The position numbers were made by a program, and so were the translations under genes. This document shows positions 57,605 to 64,000 of a stretch of 64,000 bases of DNA, piece after piece; position 1 is the first letter of the stretch; every line of letters begins with the position of its first letter. The notes beneath the pieces were generated by a model. It ran no database searches, was not told where the DNA came from, and saw only the letters and a list, made by a program, of their open reading frames with translations. Source of the DNA: Icerya purchasi (lineage: Eukaryota > Arthropoda > Insecta > Hemiptera > Monophlebidae); NCBI GenBank assembly GCA_039619475.1, contig CM077115.1:418012557-418076556 (forward strand), given 5' to 3'.

Positions 57605-60600
57605 AGCAGCGTAAAACATTAATAAAACAAATGCATTAATTTTTTATTTGTTTTCGTTTTTCTTCAAGTGAAACTTCACAAATATGTGTTTATAAGAACC
57701 ACATATATATCTTTCCATTAAGTACTCTTGGAAAATCGAAGTTGGGGGAAACGTTTCACTGGTGTGCCCTGAGGCACATTCCATTTTTTTTCTTTTTCTT
57801 ATAAATAAGGCTCGTTAACCATGGCGGCACAATTTAAAATTTCATCCGGTCCTCCGATAGATAAAAAAATGTTAGTCATAGTTTTATTCGCACGCTGGCT
57901 CTGGTTGTGATAATTTTATTCCTGGGGCTACTCCGCCATAGTCTGATTTTCTTGCCATATAATTTTCATCTAACGAGCAAATGTTTAAGTAGAGAGGGGG
58001 ACAGAAAACAGGTATCGGCAGTGGCCTAAAAGTATTTCACGATACACTAAGAAAGCACGATATAAAGCAAAAGGGAAAATCTGGAAGGGCAAAAAGCTGA
58101 ATATAAACAGAACGGCATACGGATCATGGACAAATGTTCTCCAGACGGGTGAGAAGTCAAAGCGAGCGAAGGGATCAACGGTCAAAGTGAACCGGTTCTT
58201 TCGTTAATAATAATTAAAAAATTACAAAAAAGAAAAAACAAAACCTTTATTAATTAACGCAATATATACGAATAAGTTAATAACCGCTCTTTCCAACAGT
58301 GGTGTGAAGCAGAGCTCATTCCTAGAGATAGAGAGAGAATGAAAGGGTGAGCCGTGGAGGAGAAAGTACCATCAAAAACGTTAATATTAAAATAAAACGT
58401 AGAATGTTGAAGGGTAATATAAGAACAATTTTTTAAATGTTATGGCCGGTTGCTTTCGAAAATTTTAATTGAAGTTTTTGTTTTTTCGGAGGATTTCGAC
58501 GACTATTAAATTTCTATACAACAATGCCCAGAAGCGCACGGATACGGTAAAAAAAAAGACGAGCTTTACAACGGAAACGCATTAATAATGAGTAGATATA
58601 TCAAAGGTGTAGTGTCGCTTTTGAAGTGAAATTTCAGTCGAAAAACGGATTTATTCGGAAAACGCGAGGCAGGAAGAGGAAAGGCAGGGCGGCGCAGGAG
58701 GGGAACGAGTTATTGTTTGTTTATTTAATTTTATTTATTTATTTCGTCTCATTTACCGAGAAACGCGCGTTCGTCCGCATAGGTTAATGTTAACTTTACC
58801 TACGTCAAAGCGTGGTAGATTAATTGAAGAAATACCAGGAGACGACGAGGGGTGTTCGTTCGGGGAACGAGAAATGCAATGCCTTGTGTGTAATATTTAC
58901 CAATAAGTCGCGTCTAGTCAAACATCAACATAATCGCGATGCCGATGATGACAACGGTACGCACGCAGCGCGCCGTATTGTGCCTATGTCAATATGAGCC
59001 GTAGCAGCGCAAGCGAGTAAACTATGTAAATTGAATCTTACCTGTCTGCTCCGCACGCGTCCCCGACCGGCCGAGCGCATTTGTGTCCTGTCGTCCGATC
59101 GCCGTCCGATCTATAAAGAGATATTTCTCGGTAAAAACGAAGGCATTAGTGTCTCCGCCAGATAGAGTTCCGCCTTGGCAGCCTGTTGCGCCGCGTACAA
59201 AACAAATACCAACTGCCGCTGCTGACGTCGTTAGTGTGCGTTATTATTCTATTATATAGGAAACGCGCGCGGACCCGCCGATGATAGCCCGCTTTCGGAA
59301 GAATCGTAATAGTAAAAATTAACGATTATGACCGGAGAAATTAGCTTTTTTCGGACGTTAACGTCATCGGCTACGCTTTTGGCCAAATGAAAATGTCCCC
59401 TACCGTGGTGCTGGCGATCGTAGCTGAGCGGCTACTAGTTGATCCGATTTGGGACAGGCGCCGCCCGATGATCGATTTTCCGGTACGAGCCCCTGCGATT
59501 TTCTAGCGAATAAATAAACGCTTCTTCGAGATTGAACTGTCAAAGTAACAGCCGAAAATTGCCCTGGGCAATAACTGAGACAGCAGTTGTCGAAAGACAG
59601 CTCTGGAGGAGCGCCCCTTCGAGAAACATAGACGGCGTTCGAGCGCTTTAACTGCTAATTAAAACTACGAACGCTCGTCTTATTACAGCTAAAATTGGTC
59701 ATTTGAAAACGTAGATTCCAAAATTTGCTTACCGTTTCCATTAAACGCCCCCCAAAAAAAACAAAAAAAACAAAAAAACAAAAGACGTATTTTTGAACTC
59801 TGCCGGTTTTCACCATTGTCATCAGCAGAGTTCTCTCTTTCTAAACGTGCGCATAGAGATATATGTACTTTATATTAATGGTTATAGCCCCGAATGGAAA
59901 AATGGTCGCCACTGCCGAGTTATTTTAATAAAGGTATCGGAAGTTTTGGTTGCGACAATCCGGTCAAACCGTTTCATCATTCGCTCTAGAGAGACCACTC
60001 GCCGCCTCGTTATAATTTTCTATAACCTCGATTTTAAACGGAATTAGTAGGAAATGAAAAAAAAAAAAAAAAAAACAATCGTGCTTCTCAAGGTTTTTGT
60101 TCCAGTTTGTAGGAACCCTATCCCGGACCATCAACATTGTATTTACTCTATAAACCGGTATAATATTTACCGTTTTTTTCGCTATTACGAAATATGCGGG
60201 TTATTGTTTTTCTGTAACTATTAAAGTAAGCAAAATGCTACGATATATCTAGGACCATTTTTATTTTTTTAAATTTTAACTGAAAAATTAAGAAACTCCG
60301 TTTTTTGAGCTCTCTTTTCTTAAGAGCTCGTAAGATATATATGCAGCACGAGGAACATTACTAACGATGCGCATTAATTCTTGCCGGAGGGGGGCGCATT
60401 CGACCAGATTCTGTCTCGAAAAAGTTACGATGTAAGGGAAAAAAGCCACGACGCCGAGCAATATAATATCGATCGGATCGCGTAAATCGCAGCGAGACGA
60501 CTCAAGGAATATGCGTGAATGACACGATTCTTAATAGTTCACTGTGTGTGTGTACCACGGATACGCTCGGAATCTAGCAAATTCGACGGATGACGACGAT

Positions 60601-63600
60601 CGACAATCGAGATAGAACAAAACTGTGTGTTGGTGGTAATTTGGAGCTCATTCCATTTCAACTGTGTGTCCGCTTCTGATAATGCAGTAACTTGACCAAA
60701 TGTGTTTTTTGGATGAGAGTGTCTCGACAAATAGATAGCAACTTCATAATCGCATTTCGTTAACGATCTGTGTAAAAGTTTCTTCATTATCTATTAAGGC
60801 GAACTGTTAGAGTTGTTTCTAACTCTTGTTTAAACGTATATTAGATATGGAGATTTCGGAGATATCTCGTCGATCATGCACTGCCACTCCGTCCAGTTTG
60901 ACATTTTTGCACATGCGATTTTCACTAGAAATGAATAAAAAAAAAAATATGCGCCATAAATTAATTATCCTCTCTTGAAAATTACTTACAAAGATTTTTC
61001 GTTCGCTAATTCGTGTGCTGTCGTCTAAACGTAAAAAACATGAACCACTATCGAAATCAACCAGAACAAAAACTATTTAAATGACGAACGCTGTCAGAAG
61101 GAGTTTTGAAATTTTCCGATTTTTCTTACAAATTCTAAACCAAAAGAAAAATACGTCTCTGTTTAAGACGCCATAGTCGAAACTAAACATCGATTGTGAA
61201 TATTTCAATATTTTGTGTTTGCAATAGACCTAATTGTTGATATCGATTAAGCAGCATTCGGTTGTTTCGGTGTAATAAAAAACCAACGATATTTTTCCAT
61301 TTAAATTCTCTATTAGTACGATAAAATGTTTTTTTTTTTTTGAATTTAATCAACTTCCCCGCATGTCTATAAATAAACTGTTTTTCTAGTAAAAATACAC
61401 GGGGGGGGGGATAACGCTAATGATGCTGTAAACCGAAATACTCTCTCGAAAAAATATTAAACATGAAGCGATAAAGTTTTAACTTGCTCAATGTATCGAA
61501 TGTTCATTTCAATACGTATATATTTTCGAAACAAACGTGTAATTTTATATAATGCATATAAAAAAACATTCTGATCAAAATCGCGGTATTTTATCTTTAA
61601 ATAACCCCCCGAAAAAGAAAAAAAAAAAAAAAAAAAAGAAAAAAAAAGAATAAACCGGAGTTGTGAAACCCAAATTTTATACCTCGAAAAAATTGCCGTC
61701 GCTGACAGTCGAAAAAATGTCTAGCACTTCTCGACGAAAAGGGAACAAACCAATTATTGGGGAAAAACGAAAACAAGTTGTGTAGTGATTATCATTAAAA
61801 AGAACATCAAAGTTACTTGAAATACGAAACTCTAAAATAATTTTCTGGGAATACATTTTTTTTTCAGAAAAAAATATTACTACATTTATAGGCTTGTGAA
61901 TAAACTCAAAAAAAGAAAGGAAAAAAAAATAAATATTTTTAATTTATAAAAATCGACGTATCACAATTAAGATAACTTTTATTGTATTAGGGAAATTTAA
62001 GCGAACAAAGTTTCCGGGGTATTGTGATCCATCGGACGGCAATTTCGGATTAAATGCCGTTTAGCCAAATTTTTCTCTGTGTCCCAAATAAATAACACTG
62101 TGTATTATACACTTTTTTTAATTCGCCATTTTCATTCTTCGTAATATTTCTCGATACTTAACGGGGAAAAAGACATTTCATTCGACCAAATCGAAGGCTG
62201 CTTTTCAACAAGATGAGGGGAGGATAAAAAGTAATAAAAAGTAAAAACGAAAAAAAAAAGAAAGAAGTATATTAGACACGCAGTTTTTTTTTTCGCTACT
62301 GAACGGGGTTGGTTGTTAATTCGGAAGCGGTGCATAATTATTAATGTGTAAAATTGACAAAGGTTTCTCCTTTGACGATTCGGTCGAATTATTAATCACC
62401 GGCGGGCGCGAGGAAAAAGCGACATATGTTAACCATTATTCAGTCTCGATCTCCAGCAGTGTATGGAAATCCGGGTTGCATTCGAAGCGCGAATGGTCAG
62501 TTCTCCGTTTCCAGAAACATGTGCATTCGTTAGTGACTTTTCATCCCCCTCAAATTAAATATAGCTCCAGCGACGATTTCTCCATTACACATGCCAGTCC
62601 ATAGACATCTCGGTATGCGTTATGCTATATTATGTTGCTAGCGGGCCGCTGTTGCGAAAGAATCGATGCGACGACGATGATTATACTTCACATATGGAGC
62701 ACAGAGCAAGCGAGACCCAAAATCCTTGTTGTTATACGATACGTTCACTTCCTGCTGCATGGTTTTCTTCAACATTAAAACTATGGTGTGCCTATATGCC
62801 GCGCAGGTTATCTGCTAGAAACAGAGAGGCTGCTAACGTAATTAATTATACACGCAGACGTACACGCACACACGCACCGATCGTCAATACGTATCCGCTG
62901 CCGAGAGATCAAATAGACAATTTCATCAGCCGTTTCTGAATCTGCAACCACTCGGCCTAACAATCTACATATATATATATAGAGGGCTACGAATTCCGCC
63001 GGGTCTACATATACATAGGTATAAGGGTTTCCAAGCTGGCGCTCTTAAGCACATCATTACTAGTAAGCGTGCTTGGAGTGTGTGAGTAGTCAGAGGAGTC
63101 TGACCAATTTATTATACAGTGGATGCTCTAGTTGTTTTGCACGCGATGCGCCTGCGCAGTTATCCTTGATTTTCCCTGATTTCAAATATTTAGCACACTG
63201 ATACTGTGACGTACAAGTAAAACCTAGTACGGCAAGTGAACGATAAATATTAAAATTAGTTGTTTTTCGTTGGGTAGAATCCGACTGAACGCAATCGGAA
63301 ACTGTGCAATAATAGGAATTATGAGCAGGGAAGGAAAAAAGAGACAAAATACAAGAAGGCTCCTTAGCAACGGGAAGAGAAGATCCAAGAATTTTCTTAG
63401 AAGAAGCGCATTTTGATCTCTCAAATCCCTGTCTTAAAGCGGAGCAGCAGTGACAGGACACGCAAGGGGTGGGGATTTTGCGTCAAATTTAGATTTGCCC
63501 CCAAAATTTGTGTGAGAAACGGGGCACACTCGTCGACAAGAAAACAAAGGAAAACCGTACAATCTAAAAGCATTCTTCGCGCTAATTGCATACTTTCATA

Positions 63601-64000
63601 AAAATTTTAGTCTTTCCTATCGATGGTGAACGAATTAAATGTTATATACGCCGTTGATAGACTGTATTCTTCACCTTGCCGGAAAATCTTCTATTCTCTT
63701 CGATTGCTAACGAAAAATCATCTAGACACGATAATCTCTGTAGCAATTTTTTATCAAATCAATTAATTCCGGTGGTGGTTTTTTAATATCGAAAAACGAT
63801 TTCAAAAACGCCGCAAGAATTAATAAATATCGCATACGCACGGACCGAGATAAAGAAAAAAGGGAAGGAAACGCGTCGTCTCCTTGTTTATAAACCGGAA
63901 CCCCACGGAGCTTATAATAATTACCGGCCCGGCCGATAGAAAGCTTTTTATATAATTCGATAGAGGAACCTTTAGCGTTTGATTTATATTTCACATTCGC
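57605..64000. other. Non-coding to the right edge; CpG-rich block 58660-59560
   Basis: No gene could be supported. The block 58660-59560 is CpG-rich and complex, a candidate regulatory region. 62340-62940 and 63090-63460 contain open frames without recognisable products. A-runs at 60057-60076 and 61619-61646, G-run 61401-61410. Confidence 0.4.

Noticed and set aside
1..64000. CRISPR array, bacterial operon or prophage
   Set aside because: No regularly spaced direct repeats, no ribosome-binding-site-led gene strings; introns, SINEs and LINEs show a eukaryotic chromosome.

Overview
The window looks like non-coding arthropod, probably insect, chromosome: by eye about two thirds A+T, long homopolymer and (TA)n tracts, frequent CpG, no operons, canonical GT-AG intron borders, and a diverse load of decayed eukaryotic mobile elements. 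CpG is not obviously depleted, which would suit Hymenoptera, but the order cannot be fixed from this sequence alone.

The one host gene I can name is an ARID3-family transcription factor (Drosophila dead ringer/retained). A single 76-nt exon at 14467-14542 (+) encodes the start of the ARID DNA-binding domain, with clean AG and GT borders and phase 0 in, phase 1 out. I found no other conserved ARID exon, so most or all of the remaining ~49 kb is probably intron of this gene and the 5' exon lies upstream. Two short candidates inside it have compatible phase: a 21-nt microexon at 32678-32698 and a GC-rich promoter-like stretch with an ATG exon at 18861-18900 that also ends in phase 1. A separate candidate first coding exon with a hydrophobic leader is at 7907-7973, and an Arg-rich 137-codon open frame lies at 49053-49466 (-). 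These four are predictions.

Mobile elements, left to right: a decayed Helitron replication protein (1-2040, -, running off the left edge); a long-armed foldback element (3759-4003); the 3' end of an RTE-type retrotransposon (7023-7465); the C-terminus of a Mutator-like transposase-domain protein (10641-10925); inverted repeats at 14072-14244 and 15996-16408; a tRNA-derived SINE family with three copies (14734-14964, 50230-50450, 54987-55268); a complete hAT-type MITE with 8-bp target duplication (21428-21692); a DUF4817-type transposase remnant (24785-24921); a foldback element (34836-35054); the 3' end of another LINE with a duplicated poly(A) tail region (35500-36160); a CR1/Jockey-like LINE with PHD-finger and FP25K-like ORF1 and EN-RT ORF2 (36931-40690); a nearly intact but shortened Mutator-like reading frame (43440-44168, -); a second tRNA-derived SINE (55564-55724, -); and a Helitron-type endonuclease remnant (57345-57604).

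The rest is short-ORF intronic/intergenic sequence with simple repeats and a few possible regulatory clusters, notably four CTTATCA (GATA-factor type) sites within 113 bp at 26202-26314. I did not see a convincing new multigene system. The observations most worth following are the candidate microexon and alternative start inside the ARID3 gene.
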